From: Clostridium porci
Lineage (GTDB): Bacteria; Bacillota; Clostridia; Lachnospirales; Lachnospiraceae
Length of the DNA stretch: 64,000 nt
NCBI RefSeq assembly: GCF_009696375.1
Contig: NZ_VUMD01000001.1
Location: 1 to 64,000, forward strand
Direction: 5' to 3'
Below the pieces are notes generated by a model, which saw only the letters and a program-made list of their open reading frames with translations, did not search any database and was not told where the DNA came from. Made by a program: the position numbers and the translations under genes. Positions within the stretch are counted from its first letter, which is position 1; the number at the start of each line of letters is the position of its first letter. Of the stretch, positions 26,221 through 35,424 are shown in pieces.

Positions 26221-27873
26221 ATGGCACAGGTAATGATAGGCAGCGAGGTGAGATCGTATCCGGAAGGGACAGCCTGGCTTAAGGTGGCTGAGGAGTATCA
26301 GCCTCAATATGAGAATGACATTCTGCTGGTGCGTGTAAATGGCAAGCTTCAGGAGCTTCACAAGCATGTGAAGGATTGTGAACTGCGGTTTATCACAGCC
26401 AGGGATAAGCCTGGACATTCCGCTTATCAGAGAAGCTTGTCACTTATGATGCTTAAGGCGTTCTACTCGGTAGCAGGCGCTGATAATGTGGAGCAGGTTT
26501 TGTTTGATTTTTCCCTGGGCAGAGGTTTTTTTGTGGAGGTAAGAGGAAACGTTACGGTAGACCAGGGGCTTCTGGGCCAGGTGAAGGCAAAGATGCTGGA
26601 GTATGTAAAGCGTAAGATTCCCATTATGAAGCGCAGCATATCTACGGATGATGCGGTTGATCTGTTTCAGAAGCATAAGATGTATGATAAGGCAAGGCTG
26701 TTTCATTACCGCCGGGTATCCAGAGTAAATGTATATAGCATTGACGGGTTTGAAGATTACTACTACGGGTATATGGTTCAGAATACGAAGTATCTCAGGT
26801 ATTTCGACCTGCTGCCCTTCCAATATGGATTCCTTCTGGTATTCCCGGATATTGACTCCCCCAGAAAGATACAGGAGTTTGTGCCCCAGGAGAAGCTGTT
26901 TGCTACTATGGCCGAATCAACAGAGTGGGGCAGGAGAATGGGCCTGGAAACTGTAGGCGCCCTGAATGACAGGATTTCCCAGGGAGATATGGCCCACATG
27001 ATCCTGATTCAGGAGGCTCTTCAGGAAAAGAAGATAGCGGAGATAGCAGCTATGATAGCAGCCAGGAAGGACGCGAAATTCGTGATGATTGCGGGGCCTT
27101 CCTCATCTGGCAAGACGACATTTTCCCACCGTCTGTCAGTGCAGCTGGAGGCGATCGGCTTAAAGCCTCATCCCATCGCGGTTGATAATTACTTTGTAAA
27201 CCGGGTGGACAGTCCGAGAGATGAGCAGGGAAACTATAATTATGAGGCGCTGGAGTCTTTGGATGTTGCGTGCTTTAACAGGGATATGACGGCTCTTCTG
27301 GCAGGGGAGAGGGTAGAGCTTCCCTATTATAACTTCAAGAAGGGCGTGCGGGAATATAAGGGGAATTTCCTTAAGCTGGGCACAGAGGATATTCTGGTGA
27401 TTGAGGGAATTCATTGCCTGAACGATCGATTAAGCCATTCTCTTCCCAAGGAGAGTAAGTTTAAAATATACATCAGCGCCCTGACCCAGCTCAACATTGA
27501 CGAGCACAACCGGATACCGACTACAGACGGACGGCTGATTCGGCGGATGGTCAGGGATGCCAGAACCAGAGGCTCCTCGGCCCAGGAAACGATAAAAATG
27601 TGGCCTTCTGTGAGGAAGGGAGAGGAGGAAAATATTTTTCCCTTTCAGGAAGAAGCAGATGCCATGTTTAATTCAGCTCTGATCTATGAACTGGCTGTGC
27701 TGAAGCAGTATGCAGAGCCTTTATTGTTCAGCATACCAAAGGAATCAGACGAATATATAGAGGCTAAGCGGCTTTTGAAATTTTTGGACTATTTTATTGG
27801 CGTCAGCAGTGAGGATATTCCTAAGAATTCCATTCTCCGGGAATTTATAGGAGGAAGCTGTCTGGACGTCTGA
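26221..27873 (+). CDS. Nucleoside (uridine-type) kinase with TGS-like N terminus
   Basis: A 550-residue protein. The N-terminal third resembles the TGS and editing-type domains of threonyl-tRNA synthetase. The C-terminal half is a uridine kinase/phosphoribulokinase P-loop domain: Walker A GPSSSGKTTF, VDNYFVNR, and ILVIEGIHCLNDRL. Such fusions are common in Clostridia and are annotated as nucleoside kinases. I start at ATG 26221, preceded by AGGGAGG; the longer frame overlapping the Nif3 gene has no ribosome site. Confidence 0.85.
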   Translation: MAQVMIGSEVRSYPEGTAWLKVAEEYQPQYENDILLVRVNGKLQELHKHVKDCELRFITARDKPGHSAYQRSLSLMMLKAFYSVAGADNVEQVLFDFSLGRGFFVEVRGNVTVDQGLLGQVKAKMLEYVKRKIPIMKRSISTDDAVDLFQKHKMYDKARLFHYRRVSRVNVYSIDGFEDYYYGYMVQNTKYLRYFDLLPFQYGFLLVFPDIDSPRKIQEFVPQEKLFATMAESTEWGRRMGLETVGALNDRISQGDMAHMILIQEALQEKKIAEIAAMIAARKDAKFVMIAGPSSSGKTTFSHRLSVQLEAIGLKPHPIAVDNYFVNRVDSPRDEQGNYNYEALESLDVACFNRDMTALLAGERVELPYYNFKKGVREYKGNFLKLGTEDILVIEGIHCLNDRLSHSLPKESKFKIYISALTQLNIDEHNRIPTTDGRLIRRMVRDARTRGSSAQETIKMWPSVRKGEEENIFPFQEEADAMFNSALIYELAVLKQYAEPLLFSIPKESDEYIEAKRLLKFLDYFIGVSSEDIPKNSILREFIGGSCLDV

Positions 27874-28053
27874 CGGAAATCGAAAGCGGAACACAAGGGG
27901 CAGCTGAGGCTGTCCCTCGTTGCTGTTTCAGGGAAGCTTAATAGAATTATTTTAAAAAGATCCATAGATCTTAATAATTTGGCGGTATAATAGATCCGGC
28001 TGCAATCATGTAGCCTGATCCATCAAACCTATGACAAGGGAAGGAAGCTTAAG

Positions 28054-29118
28054 ATGAAACGAAAGAGGATGAAGAGGAGGGAAATGCTTATTGGGCTTTG
28101 TGGGATTATCCTTCTGTCCTGGGTTACCTTCCATGTGCTGTTTAAAAACCATTCTATAGAGGCCCTGAAGGAAGCGTTGCAAAGGTCCGAGCTTTGGCTT
28201 TTGCTGCCAGGGCTTGGTTGTATGCTTTTGTTTGTCAACTGCGAGGCTGCAAATATACGTATGCTGATGAGAACCTTCAGTCGGAGCGTTCCCTACAGGC
28301 GTTCCCTGTCCTATGCCTTTGCTGGCTTTTATTTCAGCGCCATTACCCCTTCAGCTACCGGAGGACAGCCCATGCAGCTTTATTATATGACAAGAGATGG
28401 GCTGGGCTTTGCTCAGAGCTCCTTCACTCTTTTGGCTGTAACCGCAGTTTATCAGATGACAATTCTGATCTATGGCAGTATTGCGGCCCTTTTAAACCTG
28501 TCTCTGTGCATGAGCCAGGGGAAGCTGATGCAATGTCTGCTGCTGATGGGGATTTTAGTAAATGGATGCTGCTCCGGGCTGATTCTTCTTACCATATTAA
28601 ACAGCCTGCTGGCTAAGCGCCTGATTCGGGCTCTGATTGGTTTTCTGTGTAAGATTAAGCTTATGAGGAACAAAAGAAAAGCCGAGCGGAAGCTGGAGGA
28701 GATAATCAATGAGTATAGCAGAGGCGGCGCGTACCTGAGAAAGTATCCTCTTGTAATAGCGAGAATGTTTTTATATACAACAATTCAGCTAAGCGGCCTT
28801 TATCTGGTGCCGTATTTTGCGGGACTGGCTTTGGGCCTGGATGTATGTCCAGGCAGATTTTTGGCCCTGCAGGCTATTTTAAGCCTGGCGGTGACTGCAG
28901 TGCCTTTGCCTGGCTCTGTAGGAGCCTCGGAAGGGGCGTTTATGGCCTTATACGGGCCGGCGCTGGGGGCCGGCCTGTCATTTTCCGTACTGGTGCTGGG
29001 CAGAGGCATCAGCTTTTACGGGATGCTGGCTGTCAGCGGTGTGATTACGGCAGCCCTTCAATTCAGAGGAAAGCCGGGCTTACCTACTGGACAACCGCCC
29101 CATTCTGTGCTAGAATAG
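28054..29118 (+). CDS. Flippase-like / LPG-synthase TM-domain membrane protein
   Basis: A 354-residue polytopic membrane protein of the UPF0104 family, related to the membrane part of MprF. NCEAANIRMLMRTF, FYFSAITPSATGGQPMQLYYM and the late TAVPLPGSVGASEGAFMALY are family motifs. There is no aminoacyl-transferase domain, so it is not a complete MprF. Role in lipid or glycolipid transport is inferred from the family. It is separated from the kinase gene by about 180 bp with a small GC hairpin (27897-27916) and a TATAAT near 27985. Confidence 0.8.
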   Translation: MKRKRMKRREMLIGLCGIILLSWVTFHVLFKNHSIEALKEALQRSELWLLLPGLGCMLLFVNCEAANIRMLMRTFSRSVPYRRSLSYAFAGFYFSAITPSATGGQPMQLYYMTRDGLGFAQSSFTLLAVTAVYQMTILIYGSIAALLNLSLCMSQGKLMQCLLLMGILVNGCCSGLILLTILNSLLAKRLIRALIGFLCKIKLMRNKRKAERKLEEIINEYSRGGAYLRKYPLVIARMFLYTTIQLSGLYLVPYFAGLALGLDVCPGRFLALQAILSLAVTAVPLPGSVGASEGAFMALYGPALGAGLSFSVLVLGRGISFYGMLAVSGVITAALQFRGKPGLPTGQPPHSVLE

Positions 29119-29190
29119 AGCAGGCTTTCATATTTATTTTGCTGTCTGCCTTGTATTTATGGAAGTGGATATGATGCGGCGTTTAGGTTA

Positions 29191-29545
29191 GGAGTAGGAC
29201 AGATGGTCGCTGCTGCGATACCGAGAGGCCGCAGGAGAGGAAAGTCCGGGCTTCACAGGGCAGGGTGCCAGATAACGTCTGGCGGAGGTGACTCCAGGGA
29301 CAGTGCAACAGAAATATACCGCCTTTTACGGCCAGTCCGTAGGAGGTAAGGGTGGAAGGGCAGTGTAAGAGACTACCGCCCGTCTGGTAACAGGCGGGGC
29401 ATATGTAAACCCCATCCGAAGCAAGACCAAACAGGAAGCATATGGCGGCCCGTCAGCTTCCGGGTAGGTTGCTTGAGACTGCCGGCGACGGCAGCCCTAG
29501 ATAGATGACCATCCAATGACATAACCCGGCTTACCGTCCTGCTCA
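29191..29545 (+). ncRNA. rnpB: RNase P RNA
   Basis: The catalytic RNA of the tRNA 5'-processing enzyme. Conserved blocks include GAGAGGAAAGTCCGGGCTTC (near 29233), the central ACAGAAATATACCGCC, GTAAGGGTGGAAGGGCAGTG-type P10-P12 region, AAACCCCATCCGAAGCAAGA, and the terminal ATAGATGACC...ACATAACCCGGCTTA. The closing P1 helix GAGTAGGAC (29192-29200) pairs with GTCCTGCTC (29536-29544) with one G-T pair, which sets the ends. Confidence 0.97.
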
Positions 29546-29579
29546 TTAACGTTAACCTGCATATTATAATATGGCAGAG

Positions 29580-29632
29580 AAAAAGAGATATGATTCCGCT
29601 ATCGATGATGGCTGGGATGATACCTCTTTTTT
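29580..29632 (+). terminator. Terminator after rnpB
   Basis: An imperfect long stem, AAAAGAGATATGATTCC (from 29581) with GGATGATACCTCTTTT (to 29630), ends in a T-run. It lies 35 bp after the RNase P RNA. The remaining 29633-29789 interval shows no other gene. Confidence 0.6.
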
Positions 29633-29789
29633 GCTATTTTCCGGCTGGAAAGACGGTTTCCCCAATTTCAAATCCCATCCCTTTAACAAAGAGAAATAAT
29701 ACGCATAGTCATAATGAGGGATAAGATGCGGCACTCCACAGGCGTTTTTACATACCGTATAGTAAATATTGTAGCAACAGGAGAAGCAT

Positions 29790-30650
29790 ATGAATTACGG
29801 ATTAGCCCTGTCTGGGGGAGGAACCAGAGGAGCGGCCCATGTGGGAGTGCTGAAAGCGTTGTCAGAGGCGGATATGCTTCCGGATACAGTGGCAGGCGCC
29901 AGCGCAGGAAGTGTGGTGGCAGGCTTATTTGCTTCCGGTCTGTCGATGGAGGAACTGGAGACGGCAGTGATGCATTTGTCAAAGAGAGGCGCTGAATATC
30001 TAGATCCGGATTATGGAGGAATCGTAGAGCTTGTGCCCCAGCTCCTGACTGGAAGGCCCGTGAGCCTGTCCGGGTTTTTAAAGGGAAACCGGCTTCTGAA
30101 TTATTTTTGCAGGCTTACAGGGAGAAAACAGTTAGATGAGGCGGTGGTGAAGCTGGTGATTCCTGCGGTAGATTTAATAAGCGGCAATACCATCTGCTTT
30201 ACCAATATGGAGCACGTGACGGCTGTGGAGCACGTGCGCTGGGAGTGGGAGGCATACCTTTGTGAAGCGATGATGGCCAGCTCCAGCGTTCCTGCGGTTT
30301 TTGCGCCCAGACGACTGAGAAATTACCTGCTTGCAGACGGAGGAATTACGAATAATCTTCCAGGAAGGCTGCTGAAAGCGGCAGGTGCGGAGCGGATCAT
30401 TGAGGTGGATATCGGGGGCTCTTACCAAGGACTCACTGACAATTCCATCACAGAGGTGATTTCCCATTCCTTTTCGATTATGAGCACACGGCTGAAGGAA
30501 TGTGGTTCCCAAGGTGAGGCTTTGCTTTTGACGCCACCGCTAAGTCCCAGGGCCGGGCTGCTTACCTTTGACCGGATGGAAGAGTGTATGGAGATCGGAT
30601 ACCGGTATACGAAGAACATGCTGCCGCGCCTAATTGAAGCGTTGTCATGA
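29790..30650 (+). CDS. Patatin-like phospholipase
   Basis: A 286-residue cytoplasmic or membrane-associated lipid acyl hydrolase (RssA/YlbK-like). It has the oxyanion hole GGGTRGAAHVGVL at the N terminus, the nucleophile Ser in GASAGS, and the dyad Asp in ADGGITNNLP. No signal peptide. Physiological substrate unknown. It is followed by the DEAD-box locus with its own promoter. Confidence 0.9.
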   Translation: MNYGLALSGGGTRGAAHVGVLKALSEADMLPDTVAGASAGSVVAGLFASGLSMEELETAVMHLSKRGAEYLDPDYGGIVELVPQLLTGRPVSLSGFLKGNRLLNYFCRLTGRKQLDEAVVKLVIPAVDLISGNTICFTNMEHVTAVEHVRWEWEAYLCEAMMASSSVPAVFAPRRLRNYLLADGGITNNLPGRLLKAAGAERIIEVDIGGSYQGLTDNSITEVISHSFSIMSTRLKECGSQGEALLLTPPLSPRAGLLTFDRMEECMEIGYRYTKNMLPRLIEALS

Positions 30651-30715
30651 GCAGCCTTCCGGCATTTTCACAAGAATTTTGGGGAAAATAGAGGAAATTT
30701 CTACTGTACCATTCA

Positions 30716-30806
30716 TTGACAGGTTTTTTGATTTCTGTTATAGTTAAATACCGTAGGAAGCGAGAGGATGTAAGGCCGCGACGTGCCTGGCAGTCTCTCG
30801 TTTTTT
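30716..30806 (+). promoter_or_regulatory. Promoter and leader attenuator of the helicase gene
   Basis: TTGACA (30716-30721), 17 bp, TATAGT (30739-30744) is a strong promoter. Only about 10 bases after the expected start a hairpin begins: CGAGAG (30761-30766) with CTCTCG (30795-30800), ending in TTTTTT (30801-30806). This is an intrinsic terminator inside the 5' leader, about 150 bases before the helicase start, so readthrough must be controlled. Confidence 0.6.
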
Positions 30807-30958
30807 GTGTAAAAAGGGAACTAAGGCCAGGAGTGTCCGGCGGTAATGTGGGGAAATGCACAAGGCGGCCTGCCGCAAGGTCCCCAATAGCCCAGAAGCT
30901 GTGCTGGAAATACATCTTTGCGGGCGGCGGCCGATGAAGAAAGGAAATTATCAGATTT

Positions 30959-32647
30959 ATGGAGACAGTGAAGTTTGACGAGCTACAATTAGACGAGCGT
31001 ATGATTCGGGCTATTACAGAGATGGGATTTGAGGAGGCTTCTCCGATCCAGGCACAGGCTATACCGGTGGTTCTGGAGGGACGGGATATCATTGGTCAGG
31101 CCCAGACCGGAACAGGTAAGACAGCGGCCTTTGGTTTGCCCCTTCTCCAGAAGGTGAACCCAAAGGTGAAGAAGCTGCAGGCTATCGTGCTTCTTCCTAC
31201 CAGGGAGCTGGCTATCCAGGTGGCGGAGGAAATGCGCCGGTTTTCTAAATTTATGCATGGCATTAAGGTACTGCCAGTCTATGGAGGGCAGGATATTGTG
31301 AAGCAGATTCGTTCCTTAAAGGACGGAACTCAGATTGTGGTAGGCACGCCTGGACGTGTGATGGATCATATGCGCCGGAAGACGGTGAAGGTGGATTATG
31401 TTCACACGGTTGTTTTGGATGAGGCGGATGAAATGCTGAATATGGGATTTTTGGAGGATATGGAAACGATTTTAAGCCAGCTTCCAGAGCAGCGGCAAAC
31501 TCTTATGTTTTCTGCCACTATGCCTCAGGCCATTGCGGATATCGCAAGGAGGTTCCAGAATTCTCCTGTTACGGTACGTGTGATTAAGAAGGAACTGACA
31601 GTTCCAAAGGTGACGCAGTATTACTATGAGGTGAAGCCAAAGAACAAGGTGGAGGTAATGTGCCGTATTCTAGATATGTATGCACCTAAGCTTTCCATTG
31701 CCTTTTGCAATACTAAGAGACAGGTGGACGAGCTGGTTCAGGCTCTTCAGGGCAGAGGCTATTTTGCCGAAGGGCTCCACGGAGATTTAAAGCAGATTCA
31801 GAGAGACAGAGTTATGAATGGCTTTCGCAACGGCCGTACGGAGATTCTGGTTGCTACGGATGTGGCTGCAAGAGGAATTGATGTGGGTGATGTGGAGGCA
31901 GTGTTTAATTATGATGTGCCTCAGGATGATGAGTATTATGTACACAGAATCGGACGTACCGGAAGAGCCGGACGTGAGGGAAAGGCCTTCAGCCTGGTAG
32001 TAGGGAGAGAGGTTTATAAGCTTCGGGATATACAGAGGTACTGTAAAACGAAGATTATTCCGCAGGCGATTCCTTCTCTGAATGATATCACTGAGATTAA
32101 GGTGGAAAAGATTCTGGATCAGGTAGCAGAGGTACTGGAGGACAGCGACCTGTCCAAGATGGTAACTATTATTGAGAAGAAGCTGCTGGAGGAGGATTAT
32201 ACCTCGCTGGATTTAGCGGCAGCCCTTCTTAAGATGGCAATGGGTGAGGATAACGAGGATATTATTGATTGCTCCGTACAGCCCCGCTCTCTGGACGAAC
32301 TGGGCAGCTACGGACAGAGAGGAAGAAGCAGAGGCTGCGACCGGGGAGGCTATGGCCGCAGCAGCCGCAGAGGTTCTGCGGATTATGGGATGGGTGAAGA
32401 AACCATGTCAAGGCTTTTTATTAATATCGGCAAGGCACAGAGAGTAACTCCGGGAGATATTCTGGGCGCTGTGGCAGGAGAATCTGGTATACCAGGTCGC
32501 ATGGTGGGAAGCATAGATATGTACGACGGCTATACCTTTGTGGATGTGCCGGGAAGGTATGCGGAGGCGGTGCTCAAGGCTATGGCTCATGCGAAGATAA
32601 AAGGAAAGAGCGTTCATGTGGAAAAGGCAAATAATAACCGCAGATAG
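30959..32647 (+). CDS. DEAD-box ATP-dependent RNA helicase
   Basis: A 562-residue RNA helicase of the CshA/DeaD type. The Q motif, AQTGTGKTA (motif I), PTRELAIQVA (Ia), TPGRVMDH (Ib), VLDEADEMLN (II), MFSATM (III), ILVATDVAARGIDV (V) and HRIGRTGRAGR (VI) are all present. An RG-rich linker around residues 445-480 precedes a C-terminal DbpA-like RNA-binding fold (SRLFINIGKAQRVTPGDIL). It unwinds RNA in ribosome assembly and mRNA decay, often cold-induced. Confidence 0.95.
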   Translation: METVKFDELQLDERMIRAITEMGFEEASPIQAQAIPVVLEGRDIIGQAQTGTGKTAAFGLPLLQKVNPKVKKLQAIVLLPTRELAIQVAEEMRRFSKFMHGIKVLPVYGGQDIVKQIRSLKDGTQIVVGTPGRVMDHMRRKTVKVDYVHTVVLDEADEMLNMGFLEDMETILSQLPEQRQTLMFSATMPQAIADIARRFQNSPVTVRVIKKELTVPKVTQYYYEVKPKNKVEVMCRILDMYAPKLSIAFCNTKRQVDELVQALQGRGYFAEGLHGDLKQIQRDRVMNGFRNGRTEILVATDVAARGIDVGDVEAVFNYDVPQDDEYYVHRIGRTGRAGREGKAFSLVVGREVYKLRDIQRYCKTKIIPQAIPSLNDITEIKVEKILDQVAEVLEDSDLSKMVTIIEKKLLEEDYTSLDLAAALLKMAMGEDNEDIIDCSVQPRSLDELGSYGQRGRSRGCDRGGYGRSSRRGSADYGMGEETMSRLFINIGKAQRVTPGDILGAVAGESGIPGRMVGSIDMYDGYTFVDVPGRYAEAVLKAMAHAKIKGKSVHVEKANNNRR

Positions 32648-32723
32648 CTCCATAAAGAATCTCCGGCGGGGAAGCAGCCTGCCGGGGGAGTTTTCATTTC
32701 CATAAATATTCAGAAAAAATTTC

Positions 32724-32752
32724 TTGAAAAAGAGAGATGATTGGGGTATAAT
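32724..32752 (+). promoter_or_regulatory. Promoter of the 6S-like RNA
   Basis: TTGAAA (32724-32729), 17 bp, TATAAT (32747-32752). Transcription would begin near 32759, at the 5' end of the structured RNA below. Confidence 0.75.
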
Positions 32753-32758
32753 AACACC

Positions 32759-32983
32759 ATAAAAGATATATGTCTGTAACTACCTGGAATGTTCGATATT
32801 CTTACCAATTTTGAACCTACATTAGACAACAGGGATTCCAATATTTTCAGGCGGATGTCAGGCCTCCATTGAGTGGAAGGCAGATGTCTGAGTGAGGTTG
32901 CCCACCTAGCTTTGCTAGGCGTCAATAAGTAAGAGACGGCATTTTGGGGCTACAGATGATAAAAGCAGCGGTTGCCCGCTGCT
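32759..32983 (+). ncRNA. ssrS: Probable 6S RNA
   Basis: A noncoding transcript of about 190-225 nt with its own promoter and a terminal hairpin (AGCAGCGG 32964-32971 with CCGCTGCT 32976-32983). It folds as a long rod: TCTGTA near the 5' end pairs with TACAGA near the 3' end, GGAATGTT with GGCATTTT, and CTTAC...TTGA with TCAA...GTAAG. The GCCCACCTAGCTTTGCTAGG segment with the following GTCAATAAGTAAG resembles Firmicutes 6S RNAs. 6S RNA binds sigma-70 RNA polymerase as a promoter mimic. The identification is by eye; a covariance search would settle it. Confidence 0.65.
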
Positions 32984-33025
32984 TTACTTTGTTATGCCTA
33001 TTGCTACAGGAGCGGATGTAAAAGT

Positions 33026-35314
33026 ATGAAAAACAGAATGATTGCATGGGTGACGGGAGTTGTATCCATTGTTATTATACTGATGGTGATCATTGTGGCG
33101 ATTGAGCCTCCTAAGGACGGCATTACCAGGGCCCAGGCTTTTAAGGCTCTGGCTTTGTCCCTGATCTCTAAGGAAGATTGTGAAAAGAAGGAAGAGGAGA
33201 GGGGAAGCTCTTATTTTTCTGCCAAGGAGAAGGATAACTGGTTTGTGAAATATATGGATTTCCTTTATGAGGAGCAGTATCTGAACGAAGAGCTAAGCGT
33301 TCCCACTCTGGCATCGGCTCAGGGATTTCTTACATATGGAGAGGCTGCCTTTATAGCAGGCAGAATATCCGGAAGGCTGAAACGCCAGGTGGGAGCCACA
33401 AAATACAATCGTGATAGTGTTTATCCGCAGGAGGAATGGTGGGAGCTTTATGATGGTATTTTACAGGAAACCGATCCGGAAGGCTTGGTTCGGATGGTGG
33501 AGGGAGTGCTCTATGGAACACCCTCTAATCTTCCCCAGGCTAATAGCTGGACCGCCTACACAACAGAGGGAAATTATGGCTTTCAGGGTCTGGCTTTAGA
33601 TGCCTATCTGGACTGTAAGATACGGTTTCTGGCCAGAGAAGGCGAGATGATTGCCATGCGGGAGCTGGTATCAGAGGATGTGGTTTATGAAAATGTCTGG
33701 CTGACACAGAAAGATGCTGGTTATTTTAAAGCGTACTTGGGTACCTCATACCGGGAATTTCCGATGAATGACACTATGGAGAACAGTCAGGATATGGTGA
33801 ATCTTCTTGCAGATCTTCATATGGAAAAAGGTAAGCTTACAAAAATAACGATGAAAAAAGACCGCATCAGAGGCAAGGTTTTGTCTGTAACAGACAATGC
33901 CATTGAAATTGAGGGCTACGGCGAGGTTCCTCTGGCTGACAACTTTCATGTATATAAGGCTTACGGAGATTTTAAGGTGATGACTGCCGGGGATATTCTG
34001 GTAGGTTATGATCTTCAGGAATTTGTGACAGCAGAGGGAAGGTTGTGCGCGGCCCTTTTGGAGCGGGAGTTTGATGCCAAGACAATCCGCGTGCTTCTTA
34101 TGGACTCAGAGTTTAAGAGCGTATTTCACCCCAATGCAGACCTGGTGCTTGGCAGCCCGGCTGTGATGAAATATGAAACTTCCGGGGGAAAGACGGAGAG
34201 CGAGCATTTGGAGGCTGGCACGGAGCTGCTCATTGCACCGGAAGACGACAGGCTTCAGTATGGGCGTATTACAATTACGCCTGATAAAGAGGATGGCATA
34301 ACGATCCGTTCCATTAAGCGGAGTAATGGAACACCCTCCTACAGCGGCAGTCTGGAAATCAAAGCGGAGGACGGCGGGCTGGTGCTGGTCAACGATCTCT
34401 ATCTGGAGGAATATCTGACTAAGGTAGTGCCCAGTGAGATGCCGGCCTCCTATGAGATGGAAGCTCTAAAGGCCCAGGCTGTCTGCGCCAGAACCTATGC
34501 CTACCGGCAGATACAGGGAAATGCCTACAGCCAATATGGCGCCCATGTGGATGACAGCATTAATTTTCAGGTTTATAACAATGCCGATACCAATGAGCGT
34601 ACCGGCCGGGCTGTGAAGGAGACCTATGGAAAAATGCTCATATGTGAGGGAAAACCCATCAATGCATTTTACTACTCCACCTCCTGCGGACACACTACGG
34701 ACGGAAGCGTATGGGGAGAAGGCGGAGCCAGCCTCCCATACCTTAAGGCAAGGGAAATAAAGAGTGGGGGAAACGTGCTGGATGAGGATGACAATGAAAG
34801 CTTTGACGCATTTATCAGGGGAGACGATCCGGCCGCCTATGAATCCCCCTGTCCTATGTTCCGCTGGGAGACGGATATCAGTGCAGGAATGGTGAATGCC
34901 CAGCTAAATACTGTGGGCGTGGTGCAGGATCTGGTCATAACCGAGCGCGGTCCTGGCGGGATTGCCAGTGTTCTTAAGGTAGTAGGATCTGATGGAACCG
35001 ATTACATAAAAGGGCAGAGTGCGATTCGGTCCGCCCTTGGCAATAGGGAGCTGGTGATTCAAAAGAAGGACGGAAACAGCATGAAGGGCAGTCCTACCCT
35101 GCCTAGCGCATTTATTTCGGTGGAGAAGCGGGTGTCAGGGGAGGGAGAGGTGTCCTTCCATATTTATGGAGGCGGATATGGTCATGGTGTGGGCATGAGC
35201 CAGAACGGTGCCCAGAAAATGGCTAAGGAAGGCATGGATTATGCATCTATTTTAAGCTTTTTTTATCAAGGTACGGAGCTTATGGAGGTATCCGGGGATG
35301 CAGCTTCTGAGTAA
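33026..35314 (+). CDS. SpoIID/LytB-domain cell-wall protein
   Basis: A 762-residue protein with an N-terminal membrane anchor (VTGVVSIVIILMVIIVAIEPP) and a large extracytoplasmic part. The SpoIID domain occupies the last 330 residues: VLVNDLYLEEYLTKVVPSEM, EALKAQAVCARTYAYRQ, FYYSTSCGHTTDGSVWGEGG and GGGYGHGVGMSQNGAQKMA, motifs of SpoIID lytic transglycosylases. The N-terminal 400 residues are of unknown function. The ATG at 33026 is used because the membrane anchor follows directly; the frame from 32972 would start inside the 6S terminator. Confidence 0.85.
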   Translation: MKNRMIAWVTGVVSIVIILMVIIVAIEPPKDGITRAQAFKALALSLISKEDCEKKEEERGSSYFSAKEKDNWFVKYMDFLYEEQYLNEELSVPTLASAQGFLTYGEAAFIAGRISGRLKRQVGATKYNRDSVYPQEEWWELYDGILQETDPEGLVRMVEGVLYGTPSNLPQANSWTAYTTEGNYGFQGLALDAYLDCKIRFLAREGEMIAMRELVSEDVVYENVWLTQKDAGYFKAYLGTSYREFPMNDTMENSQDMVNLLADLHMEKGKLTKITMKKDRIRGKVLSVTDNAIEIEGYGEVPLADNFHVYKAYGDFKVMTAGDILVGYDLQEFVTAEGRLCAALLEREFDAKTIRVLLMDSEFKSVFHPNADLVLGSPAVMKYETSGGKTESEHLEAGTELLIAPEDDRLQYGRITITPDKEDGITIRSIKRSNGTPSYSGSLEIKAEDGGLVLVNDLYLEEYLTKVVPSEMPASYEMEALKAQAVCARTYAYRQIQGNAYSQYGAHVDDSINFQVYNNADTNERTGRAVKETYGKMLICEGKPINAFYYSTSCGHTTDGSVWGEGGASLPYLKAREIKSGGNVLDEDDNESFDAFIRGDDPAAYESPCPMFRWETDISAGMVNAQLNTVGVVQDLVITERGPGGIASVLKVVGSDGTDYIKGQSAIRSALGNRELVIQKKDGNSMKGSPTLPSAFISVEKRVSGEGEVSFHIYGGGYGHGVGMSQNGAQKMAKEGMDYASILSFFYQGTELMEVSGDAASE

Positions 35315-35424
35315 AGGCATTTTGTACACCAATGGAAGCTTGAACGCAATATAGAAGGAACGGATCTAGCGGTTGCTTCATCCCTGTTCCAGTGGATGAG
35401 GCAAATGGTTTACATCCGGCGGAT

